Positions 43,950 through 52,895 of a stretch of 64,000 nt of DNA are shown here, piece by piece. The number at the start of each line of letters is the position of its first letter. Positions within the stretch are counted from its first letter, which is position 1. The notes below the pieces were generated by a model. That model had not been told where the DNA came from and did not search any database. It saw only the letters and a program-made list of their open reading frames with translations. Source of the stretch: an uncultured Candidatus Melainabacteria bacterium (lineage in GTDB: Bacteria > Cyanobacteriota > Vampirovibrionia > Gastranaerophilales > Gastranaerophilaceae); assembly GCA_934754515.1 (NCBI GenBank), contig CAKVIG010000003.1, positions 124,001-188,000 of the forward strand. The letters are read 5' to 3'. The position numbers and the translations under genes are program-made.

Positions 43950-44105
43950 ACACTTTAAGTGTAGCCGAAACACTAAATAGCAAAAGAATAGAAAATATAT
44001 AAAACCCCAAAAATCATATAAACTCCTAGATAATAAACACTAAAAAAGACCATTAGGATGCAGAAAACAAACCCACTCGAAACACACACCGAGTGGTTTT
44101 TTTTA
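43950..44105 (+). ncRNA. Candidate small RNA (promoter to terminator, no gene)
   Basis: The gap 43689-44254 contains no credible gene. From the orphan promoter, transcription would begin near 43950 and end at a strong terminator: CCACTCG (44073-44079) pairs with CGAGTGG (44090-44096), followed by eight T's. The predicted RNA of about 155 nt is A-rich and mostly unstructured (GTGTAGCCGAAACACTAAAT near its 5' end makes a small hairpin). It does not look like 6S RNA, tmRNA or RNase P RNA. A short ATG frame near 44059 has no ribosome site. Confidence 0.5.
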
Positions 44106-44154
44106 TACATTATAACTTGTGATGATACAATACATTAATTCCCATAGTGGTCAA

Positions 44155-44195
44155 CACCTCACCCTAACCCTCTCCTGTAAGGAGAGGGAATGACC
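44155..44195. repeat. CACCTCACCC-family palindromic repeat
   Basis: This copy (CACCTCACCCTAACCCTCTCC then TGTAAGGAGAGGGAATGACC) is bordered by TGGTCA on the left and TGACCA on the right. The following bases, AAGATTTGTTAATA, match those after the copy at 8274-8392, so the element extends further. Confidence 0.85.
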
Positions 44196-44254
44196 AAGAT
44201 TTGTTAATAATACCATAGTTTTCTACGTCACTTTTACAAGAGTTTCATAAATAA

Positions 44255-45601
44255 CTAAACATCTACACCTGACATCATTTCAATCAAAGTATTAATTGTA
44301 TTTTGCATATTAACGCTATCCGTTGTTCTTTGTTGTAAAAATGCATTAATTTTCGGCATCATCTCAATTGCTATATCCAATTTCGGATTAGAACCGGGTT
44401 GATACATACCTACGTCAATCAAGTCCTTATTTTCACGATACATAGCCATAATTTTACGCAATTTTCCGGCAGCTTCTTTATGTTCTTTAGAAGCGATTGC
44501 AGACATAAGTCTGGAAATACTTCCTAAAACATCAATTGCCGGATAATGGTTTGCCTCGGCAACTTTTCTTGATAAGAAAATGTGACCGTCCGTAATACCA
44601 CGCACCGTATCTACGATAGGGTCATTAATATCGTCACCTTCCATCAATACCGTATAAAAAGCTGTAATAGAACCTTTTGGACTATTACCAGCTCTTTCTA
44701 AAACTTTTTGAAGCCAAGAGAAAATTGATGGCGGATACCCCTTCATTGTTGGAGGTTCGCCAATTGACAAACCAACTTCACGTCCTGCCATTGCACAACG
44801 AGTAACTGTATCTGTCATTAAGAAAACTTTTTTGCCTTGATCTCTGAAATATTCACAAACCGCAGTGGCTGTCAAAAGGCATTTTTGTCTGATTAAAGGT
44901 GGTTGATCACCTGTAGAACAAACAAGAACAGACTTTTTCATACCCTCCGGTCCAAGTGCATCTTCTACAAATTCTTTAACTTCTCTGCCACGTTCGCCTA
45001 TTAGTGCAACAACGTTAACATCAGCATCTGAATTTCTTGCAATCATACCGAGAAGCGTACTCTTACCAACTCCTGAACCAGCAAACAACCCCATACGTTG
45101 TCCGCAACCGAATGTCAAGCAAGAATCTATCGCTCTTACGCCTGTTGAGAACATTTCTGTAATAATAGGACGTTCAAAAGGTCCCGGAGGTGGCCCGTCT
45201 GAAGGACGCCATGTTGCACCTTCTATATCTAGAGGTTTGCCGTCGATAGGTTCTCCCATAGGGTTAATCAATCTACCTAACAAAAAGTCCCCTACAGGAA
45301 TGATAATTGGTCCGCCTGTTGTTGTAACAAGGCTACCTTGACCGATTCCTGCTCCGTCATAAAGTAAAAGCAACTGAGCCGCATCACCTTTAAAAGCAAC
45401 AACTTCCGCCGGTTTTTTTTCGCCATTAGCAGCCTCAATATAGCACAAATCACCGATTTTAAGTCCGGGAAGTTTGACTTCTACCGTCAAACCGAGCAGT
45501 TTAGATACACTGCCTTTATACTGGTATAAATCAACATTCTCGACTTTCGCATGAACCTTTTGTTTAAGTTCATCTAAATACTCTTGATTAACGCCTTCCA
45601 T
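44255..45601 (-). CDS. fliI: Flagellum-specific ATPase FliI
   Basis: FliI powers substrate delivery in the flagellar type III export apparatus. It has 448 residues. Walker A is GLFAGSGVGKST (171-182), Walker B lies in KVFLMTDTVTRCAMAGREVG, and LIGERGREVKEFVED and PPTMKGYPPSIFSWLQKVLE are family signatures. The N-terminal beta-barrel domain is short and lacks a long FliH-binding extension. It is not next to fliPQR, which lie 10 kb away. There is no Shine-Dalgarno sequence; an extended -10 (TGCTAAAAT) ends six bases before the ATG, as at the polyprenyl-synthase gene, so a leaderless mRNA is likely. Confidence 0.95.
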   Translation of the reverse strand: MEGVNQEYLDELKQKVHAKVENVDLYQYKGSVSKLLGLTVEVKLPGLKIGDLCYIEAANGEKKPAEVVAFKGDAAQLLLLYDGAGIGQGSLVTTTGGPIIIPVGDFLLGRLINPMGEPIDGKPLDIEGATWRPSDGPPPGPFERPIITEMFSTGVRAIDSCLTFGCGQRMGLFAGSGVGKSTLLGMIARNSDADVNVVALIGERGREVKEFVEDALGPEGMKKSVLVCSTGDQPPLIRQKCLLTATAVCEYFRDQGKKVFLMTDTVTRCAMAGREVGLSIGEPPTMKGYPPSIFSWLQKVLERAGNSPKGSITAFYTVLMEGDDINDPIVDTVRGITDGHIFLSRKVAEANHYPAIDVLGSISRLMSAIASKEHKEAAGKLRKIMAMYRENKDLIDVGMYQPGSNPKLDIAIEMMPKINAFLQQRTTDSVNMQNTINTLIEMMSGVDV

Positions 45602-45630
45602 AAGCTTATTTTAGCATGTTTTTTCTTTTG

Positions 45631-46407
45631 TTACAAACGAACTTTTGTTGCATAAAGATTTTGCCTAAATTCTTTAATATGTTCAGCTTGTTTTTTATAA
45701 TCACTTTCCAAAATTGCGTCAATATTTTTATCTAAAAGAGTAACAACATCTTTTATATTTTCACCGTTCATCAAAATCATATCATTTGCCATTTCAGTAT
45801 TAGAAAGAGCCAATCTCGTAGTATCACGGAAACCGCTTGAAGCTAATTTTTGTGCAAGTTCGTTGCTTTCGATATTTTTACACAAAGCTTGAGCAACAAG
45901 CATAGGCGCATGAGAAATAAGAGCAACTGCTTTATCATGTTCTTGAGGTGTTGTCATAACCGTATTTGCGCCAAAATCTTTGATAACGGATTTTAGAGTT
46001 TCAAAATCTTCTAAAGCGGTATCATCTTTCAATGTTACAGCCCAATTTGCACCTTCAAAAAGTTCAGGGAAAGAATGTTCCCAACCGCTATGTTCAGTAC
46101 CTGCCATCGGATGCGAAGGGATAAATTTAAATTTGTAGTTCTTTTTTGAAACGAATTCTTTTAAACTGCAAACATCCGTAACGATTGTATTTTCATCCAA
46201 AAATTCTTCCAATTTATCTAAAATCTCAAGCGTTTTGTTCATCGGAGTACAAACAAAAACCAAATCACAACCTTTTAATGACGCATAATCTTTACTCACA
46301 CCTTCTTCATTTACAGAGCGCGAAACACCGACCATTTCATGTTTTTCTTTTCCGCGTTTAAAAATAGAACCGCCAATTAAACCTAAACCAATAACTCCAA
46401 TTTTCAT
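45631..46407 (-). CDS. tyrA: Prephenate dehydrogenase
   Basis: This NAD(P)-dependent enzyme of tyrosine synthesis converts prephenate or arogenate. It has 258 residues, a short single-domain form without ACT or chorismate-mutase domains. The Rossmann motif is IGVIGLGLIGGSIF; the catalytic histidine region is FIPSHPMAGTEHSGWEHSFP, and ALISHAPMLVAQALC and SSGFRDTTRLALSN match the helical dimer domain. The gene directly abuts proA upstream, with no intervening bases. Substrate preference cannot be read safely from the sequence. Confidence 0.93.
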   Translation of the reverse strand: MKIGVIGLGLIGGSIFKRGKEKHEMVGVSRSVNEEGVSKDYASLKGCDLVFVCTPMNKTLEILDKLEEFLDENTIVTDVCSLKEFVSKKNYKFKFIPSHPMAGTEHSGWEHSFPELFEGANWAVTLKDDTALEDFETLKSVIKDFGANTVMTTPQEHDKAVALISHAPMLVAQALCKNIESNELAQKLASSGFRDTTRLALSNTEMANDMILMNGENIKDVVTLLDKNIDAILESDYKKQAEHIKEFRQNLYATKVRL

Positions 46408-47664
46408 CTAAATATCCTTATGATTAAACTTCTTCACACCTTCAACATAATCTTTAACAATATCGCCATTACCTTCTAAATTGTATTTGTAAATTGTAAG
46501 GCCTTCTAATCCGACAGGACCTCTGGCATGGGTTTTGTTTGTAGAAATTCCGACTTCTGCACCGAAACCATATCTAAAACCGTCCGCAAATCTGGTTGAT
46601 ACATTATGATAAACTCCTGCGGAATCAACCGCGTTCATAAATATTTTTGCGTTATTTTCATCTTCTGTCAAAATTGACTCCGTATGACCTGATGAAAATT
46701 CGTTAATATGTTCAATTGCTTCTTCAAGACTTGAAACAAATTTATAAGATAAAACTTTGTCTGAATATTCTTTATGCCAACTTTCAGGAGTAGCTATAAG
46801 CTCTATATCCGCATCCTCTAAAGCTTTTAATAATTCCGTTTCATATTTAAAATCTTTGTGAATTAAAATTGTTTCAACAGAATTGCATGCGCTAGGATAT
46901 TGAGTTTTAGCATCAATTATAACTCGTTTTGATTTTTCTAAATCAGCAGAAGCGTCTACGAATATATGACAAATACCGTCAGCATGACCTAGTACAGGAA
47001 TTTTTGTATTTTCTTTTATAAACTTAACCAAGTTATTTCCACCACGAGGAATAATCAAATCAATGTACTTATCCATAGAAAGCATGTTTTTTACATCATC
47101 TCTTGTAAAAACTTGTGTCAAAACATTTTCAGGAAAGCCTTCTGTTTTTGCTAAAGCTTCTTGAATAACATTCATAATAGCTTTATTTGTATTTATAGAT
47201 TCTTTTCCACCCTTTAATATAACGACGTTTGAAGATTTTATTGCAAGTGATGAAATTTGAGAAATAACATCAGGTCTTGCTTCAAAAATAATTCCAAGAA
47301 CACCAATAGGGCAGGAAATTTTTGTCAAAATCAGACCATCATCTAGTTGGCGTTTAAAAAGCGTTTTACCAATAGGGTCTTCAAGGTTTGAAATATCAAT
47401 AATACCTTGAATCATGTCACGCATTTTGTTTTCATCTAATTTAAGACGATTAAAAACTGATTGTGACAACTCACCTTTTTCAACAAAAGGTCTTGCTAAT
47501 TCTAAATCCATTTTATTAGCTTCAAAAATCTTGTCCTGATTTGCTTTTAAATTATTTGCAATATTTAAAAGTGCTTTATTTTTTATTTCAGTTGATAAAG
47601 TTGCAACTTTTTTTGATGCATTTTTTGCTTTTGTTGCAATTTCAAGAAAATTATTTTCTTCCAT
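46408..47664 (-). CDS. proA: Gamma-glutamyl phosphate reductase
   Basis: ProA reduces glutamyl-5-phosphate to the semialdehyde in proline synthesis. I use the ATG of MEENNFLEIA (418 residues), preceded by GAGG about ten bases upstream; a GTG five codons earlier opens the frame. Motifs are CPIGVLGIIFEARPDVISQI, VILKGGKESINTN, the catalytic cysteine in YPSACNSVETILIH, and STNKTHARGPVGLEGLTIYKY near the C-terminus. ProB is not adjacent. It overlaps the end of the small gene upstream by 14 bases and is followed immediately by tyrA. Confidence 0.95.
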   Translation of the reverse strand: MEENNFLEIATKAKNASKKVATLSTEIKNKALLNIANNLKANQDKIFEANKMDLELARPFVEKGELSQSVFNRLKLDENKMRDMIQGIIDISNLEDPIGKTLFKRQLDDGLILTKISCPIGVLGIIFEARPDVISQISSLAIKSSNVVILKGGKESINTNKAIMNVIQEALAKTEGFPENVLTQVFTRDDVKNMLSMDKYIDLIIPRGGNNLVKFIKENTKIPVLGHADGICHIFVDASADLEKSKRVIIDAKTQYPSACNSVETILIHKDFKYETELLKALEDADIELIATPESWHKEYSDKVLSYKFVSSLEEAIEHINEFSSGHTESILTEDENNAKIFMNAVDSAGVYHNVSTRFADGFRYGFGAEVGISTNKTHARGPVGLEGLTIYKYNLEGNGDIVKDYVEGVKKFNHKDI

Positions 47665-47872
47665 TTCTATATGCCTCACACAATTTACAATACTTTAATC
47701 GCCTTAGATTAATCATATTAGAAAATTTCTTTTTCATTAATTCTTCCTGCAAAGACATCGCAGGTTTTTCTTCTAAAGCGTGGGGTTGTCTAACTACAAA
47801 ACCTGATAAATCCATAAACGGAACTACGTTTCTATAGTCCATGTAAGGGTTTCGTCTTGATTGTTCGCTCAT
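47651..47872 (-). CDS. Small basic protein upstream of proA, 73 residues
   Basis: I do not recognise this protein. It has a ribosome site (AGAAGGA) before its ATG and overlaps proA by 14 bases, which supports real translation and coupling. The sequence is hydrophilic, with MDYRNVVPFMDLSGFVVRQP and a basic C-terminus NLRRLKYCKLCEAYRNGRK holding a C-x2-C pair, possibly half a zinc site. There is no signal peptide. A leader or regulatory role for the proA-tyrA operon is conceivable but not shown. Confidence 0.6.
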   Translation of the reverse strand: MSEQSRRNPYMDYRNVVPFMDLSGFVVRQPHALEEKPAMSLQEELMKKKFSNMINLRRLKYCKLCEAYRNGRK

Positions 47873-47980
47873 TCCTTCTCCTAAAAAATGTGATAGTTTT
47901 ACCCTTTGAAAATATTCTAGTAAAAAACTATTATTAGGACAATAGAATGTTAACTAAAATTTACTTTATTAAGTTCAAAA

Positions 47981-48014
47981 AAAGTGGCTGATAAAATATT
48001 TTATCAGCCACTTT
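47981..48014. terminator. Terminator after lpxA
   Basis: AAAGTGGCTGATAAAAT / ATTTTATCAGCCACTTT is a perfect 34-base palindrome 20 bases after the lpxA stop. Confidence 0.88.
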
Positions 48015-48033
48015 AATTATTTATTTAAATAAA

Positions 48034-48858
48034 TTACTCATCTAAAGATTGATAACCGGATTTGTGTGATTTAAGAAGCACACCGCGCTTTGAAGTTTGA
48101 ATAAAATCAATCATTTTTTCTATATATTCATTCATAGGAATTTCAGCTTTGATTTTTTCAATTGCTTGAGAAGTGTTATATTCTTCGGAAATCAACAATT
48201 TGAATGCTTCATTTGTAGCAGTTCTAATTTCTTGAGAAACTCCTCTACGTTTCATCGCAATTACATTTAAACCGCGAGGAACAGGAGGTCTGCCTTCGCC
48301 TTTTGAATAAGGTAAGATATCTTGTCTTGAAGCAGAGAAACCACTAATAATTGCCATATCTCCAATTCTGATATTTTGGTGGAATACACTCATACCGCCA
48401 ACAAATGCGCCAAATCCTACATGAACGTGACCGCCCAATGTAACAAGGTTTGCCAAAATAACTTGATCTGCTAATACGCAGTTGTGTGCAATGTGAGAAC
48501 CTACCATCAACAAACATTTATTACCGATTCTTGTTGTAAAATCACCACAAGCTGCGCCTCTATGAATAGTTACGTTCTCTTTAATAATTGTTTCGTTGCC
48601 GATTACAACTTTAGTAGCTTCACCTTTATAACCCAAGTCTTGAGGTTCAGAACCAATTGTTGCAAAAGGAGAAATTGTACAGTTTTCACCAATTTCTGCA
48701 AATTCAATATAAGCATTCGCAATAACTCTTGTACCTTTTCCGATTTTTACACCTTCACCGATAACTACGTTAGGGCCAATTGTAACTCCTTCTGCAATTT
48801 CAGCCGATGGGTGAATTACCGCTGAAGGATGAATTAATGATTTTTCTAAAACTGTCAT
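48034..48858 (-). CDS. lpxA: UDP-N-acetylglucosamine acyltransferase
   Basis: This is the first enzyme of lipid A synthesis and evidence of an LPS-bearing outer membrane. It has 274 residues. The left-handed beta-helix hexapeptide repeats cover residues 8-190 (IHPSAVIHPSAEIAEG, VTIGPNVVIGEG, VKIGKGTRVIA). The catalytic His125 lies in LMVGSHIAHNC, and the substrate loop NVTIHRGAACGDFTT corresponds to the E. coli enzyme. The C-terminal helical domain ends with an extra KSHKSGYQSLDE tail. It is a single-gene unit here; lpxB, lpxC, lpxD and fabZ are not neighbours. A GGAGA ribosome site is present. Confidence 0.95.
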   Translation of the reverse strand: MTVLEKSLIHPSAVIHPSAEIAEGVTIGPNVVIGEGVKIGKGTRVIANAYIEFAEIGENCTISPFATIGSEPQDLGYKGEATKVVIGNETIIKENVTIHRGAACGDFTTRIGNKCLLMVGSHIAHNCVLADQVILANLVTLGGHVHVGFGAFVGGMSVFHQNIRIGDMAIISGFSASRQDILPYSKGEGRPPVPRGLNVIAMKRRGVSQEIRTATNEAFKLLISEEYNTSQAIEKIKAEIPMNEYIEKMIDFIQTSKRGVLLKSHKSGYQSLDE

Positions 48859-48965
48859 TCTCTTTCTCCAATAAATTTTATCTACAAGAAAAAGTATAAT
48901 ATAAAAAATAAAAGTTTCTTGAAATATTTATATAATCTTTATCTTAATATTATTTTAGAATAATA

Positions 48966-48997
48966 AAAAAGCGCCAATCTTTTTATTGACGCTTTTT
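48966..48997 (-). terminator. Terminator after trpS
   Basis: AAAAAGCGCCAAT pairs with ATTGACGCTTTTT with one mismatch and a short T-rich loop, five bases downstream of the trpS stop on the minus strand. Confidence 0.75.
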
Positions 48998-49001
48998 ATT
49001 A

Positions 49002-50006
49002 TTAATACATTCTTACAAATTTTCTAACTTCTTTTAGAACTTTTTGAGCCTCTTCTCTTGCTCTTGCGGAACCATCATTCAAAATCTTTTCAACGATTTC
49101 CGGATGAGCTTCATAATATCTTCTATTTTCTCTAACTTCTTTGAATTTCTCATTAACTTTTGCGCCCAATTGACGTTTACAATCTGCACATCCGCGTTGA
49201 CCTTTTTCGCATTCACATCTGATTGTATTAACGTCTTCTTCACTTCCGAAAATCTTCCAATATTTGAAAGCTACTTCACAATCATCAGGATGACCCAAAT
49301 CATCTTTTCTCATTCTGCTTCTATCAGTAATTGCAGACATAATCTTTTTCGCAGTTACTTCTTCAGTATCAGCAATTTTAATATCATTATTGAAAGATTT
49401 GCCCATTTTATTACCGTCTAAACCACAAATCAAAGAACAATTGTTTAACAAAGGTTTTGTTTCTTTAAAGAAATCAGTTTTATAAATATTATTAAATCTT
49501 CGTGCAATATCTCTTGTTAATTCAACGTGCGCTACTTGATCAATTCCAACAGGAACAAAATCGGTATTAAACGCCAAAATATCAGCCGTCATAAGAACAG
49601 GATAACCCATCAAGCCATAATTAATTTGAGATGCAAAGCCTTCTTTTGAGTGCAAAATTTTTGCCATATCTTTTAAATTAGGATCTCTTTCTACCCAGTT
49701 TTGAGGAGTAATCATGCTTAAATAAATATGAAGTTCTGCAATCTCAGGAATCAAAGATTGTACATAGATTGTTGATTTTTCAGGATTAATTCCGCTTGCA
49801 AGCCAATCAATCGCAACATCTATCACATCTTGTCTTAAAGATTCCGTTTTATCATATTTTGTAGTCAATGCATGCCAGTCTGCTATAAAATAAAAACATC
49901 TGTACTCATCTTGGAGTTTTAACATGTTTTCTATTACACCTAAATAGTGTCCCAAGTGAAGTTTTCCAGTCGGGCGCATGCCTGTTACTACAATTTTATC
50001 CTGCAT
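49002..50006 (-). CDS. trpS: Tryptophanyl-tRNA synthetase
   Basis: This class I synthetase has 334 residues. The HIGH-type motif is GMRPTGKLHLGHYLGV and the KMSKS-type motif is GNKMGKSFNN. RYKTEFFKETK-like insertions are absent, and the TrpRS-specific DPNLKDMAKI and LTRDIARRFN segments are present. Four cysteines, CECEKGQRGCADCKRQLG (around 263-280), may form a zinc or Fe-S site, as in the [4Fe-4S]-containing TrpRS branch. AAAGGA precedes the ATG. It follows the GH13 gene after three bases, so they are probably cotranscribed. Confidence 0.95.
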   Translation of the reverse strand: MQDKIVVTGMRPTGKLHLGHYLGVIENMLKLQDEYRCFYFIADWHALTTKYDKTESLRQDVIDVAIDWLASGINPEKSTIYVQSLIPEIAELHIYLSMITPQNWVERDPNLKDMAKILHSKEGFASQINYGLMGYPVLMTADILAFNTDFVPVGIDQVAHVELTRDIARRFNNIYKTDFFKETKPLLNNCSLICGLDGNKMGKSFNNDIKIADTEEVTAKKIMSAITDRSRMRKDDLGHPDDCEVAFKYWKIFGSEEDVNTIRCECEKGQRGCADCKRQLGAKVNEKFKEVRENRRYYEAHPEIVEKILNDGSARAREEAQKVLKEVRKFVRMY

Positions 50007-50009
50007 ATA

Positions 50010-51533
50010 TTATTTCCTTTCTTTAATCATCAAAACTTTAATTTCTCCGGCATCTAAATCCGTAAACAAGCGTTTATGACCTGCTTTTATGTTGTCGTTA
50101 CCTGTTATAACGTCCAATACATTCTTTTTATTAATACTTTTATCTTTTATTGTAATTTTATTTTGCGGATTTTTGAAATCCAAATTACCGACAACAATTA
50201 TTTGTTCTTTATTCAATTTTCTTGTAAAAGCAAAAACTTTGTCATTGCCGGTTTTTAGTTCTGTAAAATCACCTTTTGTTACTAAATCCAAATTATCATT
50301 TCTAAAAGCCAAAGCTTCTTTAAAATTGTTCAAAATTCTTTCATTTTTTCCGTCTGGCTTTCTGGAAAAATTAAATATATCTAATTTCCCGCGGTGTACA
50401 AAATAAGTATCATCATCTGTTTCAGATTTTTGAGCCTTAGTATTTGCCCAAGAATACAAATATTCATCTCCGGTAAAGAAACCGTCAATACAATAAGGAT
50501 TAAACGGTAAAGTTGCTTCCAGCCAAGAAATCATAATTGAGAAGTTTTCGCCATGCAAAACAACAGGACTGACTTCATCGTGAGTGGTAAAGCTCATAAT
50601 TACACTTTTTGGTGCTTTATATGAATCAAGCAATTTTAAATTAAACTTAATATGTTCCATAAACTGTTCTGCGTTCCACTCTTTCAAGTTAAAAAAGCTG
50701 CCGTAATAGCCATCAAAACCTGCTTGAAGCAATTTATCATACGGTGTAAATTCTGCATACTGGCTAGGCGGTTCTCTCCAAGAATCAGACGCTTCAGCTA
50801 AAAACATGAATTCAGGGTCTTTACTTCTTGTGTACTTAATAATTTCTTCCCAAAAAGCGGAAGGTTTAATTGTTGCAACATCCGCTCTGATTCCGTCTGC
50901 ACCGATAGATAGCACTAAATCAACAAACTTTTTATGAGCGTCAATTACATCCTGATTAAGTTTTTTATTATTACCCGTTTTAAGTAATCTTACGTCTGTC
51001 CAATCTGTTGGGACGATAGAACATTGTTTATCGTCTTTTATAAATAATTCAGGATGAGTTAAAAACAAATCATAAGCACCGCAGCTTGGAAGGTCAATTA
51101 TTACTCTTATCCCTCGTTTATGACACTCGTCAACAAACTTTTTTGCCTGTTCTACATCTGTAAGTTTTGAAGTTTTATCAACCAACTGAGGGTTTATATC
51201 CCAAAAATTTTCCGCAGCGTATACTGAACCTGCCGTTCCAAGAGCTTTAAGTCTTCCGACAGGAGTTATAGGTAAAACATGAAGCGTATTTATACCAAGA
51301 TTTTTTATTTCATCTAACCTGTCAATTGCATTAAGAAAATTTCCGCTAATTTCATCTTCATCAATAATTTCGTTGCCGTTTAAATCTTGAGCATTAAAAG
51401 TTCTAAGATTGATACCGCAAATATTTGCTTTGTTATTTGTAAATAAAGTTCGTAAGTCGTTATTTTCACCTGCATAAGTACAAGTTGAAAACATTAATAA
51501 TGCTAAAGCCAGTAAAGAAACTTTCTTTTTCAT
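50010..51533 (-). CDS. Secreted GH13 alpha-amylase-family protein with an EF-hand-like loop
   Basis: This is an exported glycoside hydrolase of 507 residues. A signal peptide (MKKKVSLLALALLMFST, cleavage near TYA-GE) is followed by the (beta/alpha)8 barrel. Catalytic positions are Asp218 in DGIRADVAT, Glu247 in FLAEASD and the His-Asp pair 318-319 in FTTHDE. An EF-hand-like calcium loop, DLNGNEIIDEDE (50-61), is inserted before the first strands, an unusual place. The C-terminal beta domain (about 420-505) ends EIKVLMIKERK. It should cut or rearrange alpha-glucans outside the cytoplasm. It is upstream of trpS in the same unit. Confidence 0.88.
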   Translation of the reverse strand: MKKKVSLLALALLMFSTCTYAGENNDLRTLFTNNKANICGINLRTFNAQDLNGNEIIDEDEISGNFLNAIDRLDEIKNLGINTLHVLPITPVGRLKALGTAGSVYAAENFWDINPQLVDKTSKLTDVEQAKKFVDECHKRGIRVIIDLPSCGAYDLFLTHPELFIKDDKQCSIVPTDWTDVRLLKTGNNKKLNQDVIDAHKKFVDLVLSIGADGIRADVATIKPSAFWEEIIKYTRSKDPEFMFLAEASDSWREPPSQYAEFTPYDKLLQAGFDGYYGSFFNLKEWNAEQFMEHIKFNLKLLDSYKAPKSVIMSFTTHDEVSPVVLHGENFSIMISWLEATLPFNPYCIDGFFTGDEYLYSWANTKAQKSETDDDTYFVHRGKLDIFNFSRKPDGKNERILNNFKEALAFRNDNLDLVTKGDFTELKTGNDKVFAFTRKLNKEQIIVVGNLDFKNPQNKITIKDKSINKKNVLDVITGNDNIKAGHKRLFTDLDAGEIKVLMIKERK

Positions 51534-51614
51534 AAAAAAAATCCCCCACTAAATAGTAACAAATAAAGAACAAGATGTAAATAACAGCTTGCTCTTTATA
51601 AAAAGCGTTTTTAA

Positions 51615-52175
51615 TTAAACTCGCATATTACCGGAGTGTTGAGGACGATTATCCAAATACTTCTTTTGAATATTAGAAGCCATTGAGTTTCTTAAAATAG
51701 GAGTAATTATATTTGAAGATACGATACTTGCACCGACTGTTCCAAGAGTGGTTGCAAAGTTTTTATAAGCATAATATGACTCTTTGGGGAATTTATTTTC
51801 AGTTTTAAGAACTTCATCTAAATCAAGAGATAATTTGCCAACTTGTTTTTCATAAACTTTATTTTTACTAAGGAATTCACGAACCTTTGTTGGTGCAATT
51901 TTTCCTGTTGAAGCCATTTTTGAAATAATTTTCTTAGTTGCCTGAGTTACCATAAAGAAAGAACCGATATTAACAACCGCATCTAAGAATTCTTGTGGAA
52001 CAAGAAAGCTTTTTTGTTCTTTAGGAATTTTTGGATTTATTATAACAGCACCGATTTGTGCCAATGATGACAAACCCCAACCGATAGTGCCGGTTACTAC
52101 AAGCATTGTAGCTGTATTTTTCTTGAAATTATTATAAACCCATTCGAGTCCTTTTTGCAAAGGAGAACTATTCAT
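51615..52175 (-). CDS. Lineage-type membrane protein, 186 residues
   Basis: I do not recognise the family. Two ATGs are possible; AAGGAGG is best spaced for the second (MNSSPLQKG). Hydrophobic segments lie near 24-46 (TATMLVVTGTIGWGLSSLAQ), 62-78 and 138-156 (TTLGTVGASIVSSNIITPIL). A charged central region (IISKMASTGKIAPTKVREFL) follows. The gene overlaps the end of the preceding one by eight bases, so the two are translated as a pair. The general build, small hydrophobic segments between basic helices, resembles the 484-residue protein at 17915. Confidence 0.7.
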   Translation of the reverse strand: MNSSPLQKGLEWVYNNFKKNTATMLVVTGTIGWGLSSLAQIGAVIINPKIPKEQKSFLVPQEFLDAVVNIGSFFMVTQATKKIISKMASTGKIAPTKVREFLSKNKVYEKQVGKLSLDLDEVLKTENKFPKESYYAYKNFATTLGTVGASIVSSNIITPILRNSMASNIQKKYLDNRPQHSGNMRV

Positions 52176-52758
52176 GACCATCCTCCTTTTTTTCGTTTAA
52201 TTTATTTGTTAAAAATACTGTTAGCGGAGCGTCTAGAACAAAGTTAGTTACACACATTGCTAAAATTGCCAAAGAACTGGATAGTGCGTTTCTATAATTT
52301 TTTAAGAATTTTTCATTTTTGCTAATTTCACCAAGAAATTTTTTAGGCAATAACGCCTTGCTGGATTTTGACTTGCCACCGATATTTGTCATTGATACAA
52401 CGGCTTTATAGGCAGAACCTCTTACCAAAATACCTACACAAGTGCCGGCGATAATCTTCGCAATCGTTCTATTTCTTGAAACTCTTCGAGTTTCTTCATC
52501 AACTTTATGATTATGATAATCTATCGCCGGTTGAGTAATAATAGCCGCCGCACCCATAATTGCACGGTTTTGAGCAGGTTTTGAAATCCAGTTATCAATT
52601 TTATTCCACTCATCACGACATCTGGCAGATTCTTTTTGGGTATGCGAAGGTAGCGTGTCAAGTACTTTTTGAGCAATACGACGCTTTATACGATTCCACG
52701 AACTATCCTTTTTCCCTTGCATGGAAACACTATTATATTGTATCGGCTGTATATTCAT
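52168..52758 (-). CDS. Lineage-type membrane protein, 196 residues, N-terminal tag
   Basis: I do not recognise the family. It has an AGGAAG ribosome site. The N-terminus MNIQPIQYNSVSMQGKK is of the Asn/Ile-rich type shared by several proteins here. After a basic segment, residues 77-103 (PAIDYHNHKVDEETRRVSRN then RTIAKIIAG) resemble both repeated units of the 17915 protein (Y, charged helix with DEE/DEA and RR, then small hydrophobic residues). Two hydrophobic helices follow (about 99-113 and 163-186). It is translationally coupled to the next gene. Confidence 0.7.
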   Translation of the reverse strand: MNIQPIQYNSVSMQGKKDSSWNRIKRRIAQKVLDTLPSHTQKESARCRDEWNKIDNWISKPAQNRAIMGAAAIITQPAIDYHNHKVDEETRRVSRNRTIAKIIAGTCVGILVRGSAYKAVVSMTNIGGKSKSSKALLPKKFLGEISKNEKFLKNYRNALSSSLAILAMCVTNFVLDAPLTVFLTNKLNEKKEDGHE

Positions 52759-52895
52759 AACACTTCTTCCTACAAGTATAAAACAGGTAAAGGTGTAAAA
52801 TTGACTTTTATTAATAAATTGTTACAAAAAATTTACATTTTTTCCCTAAATAATTCTTACTTTTTTCTTCTTTGAAAAAGCAAGGAGAAAACATT

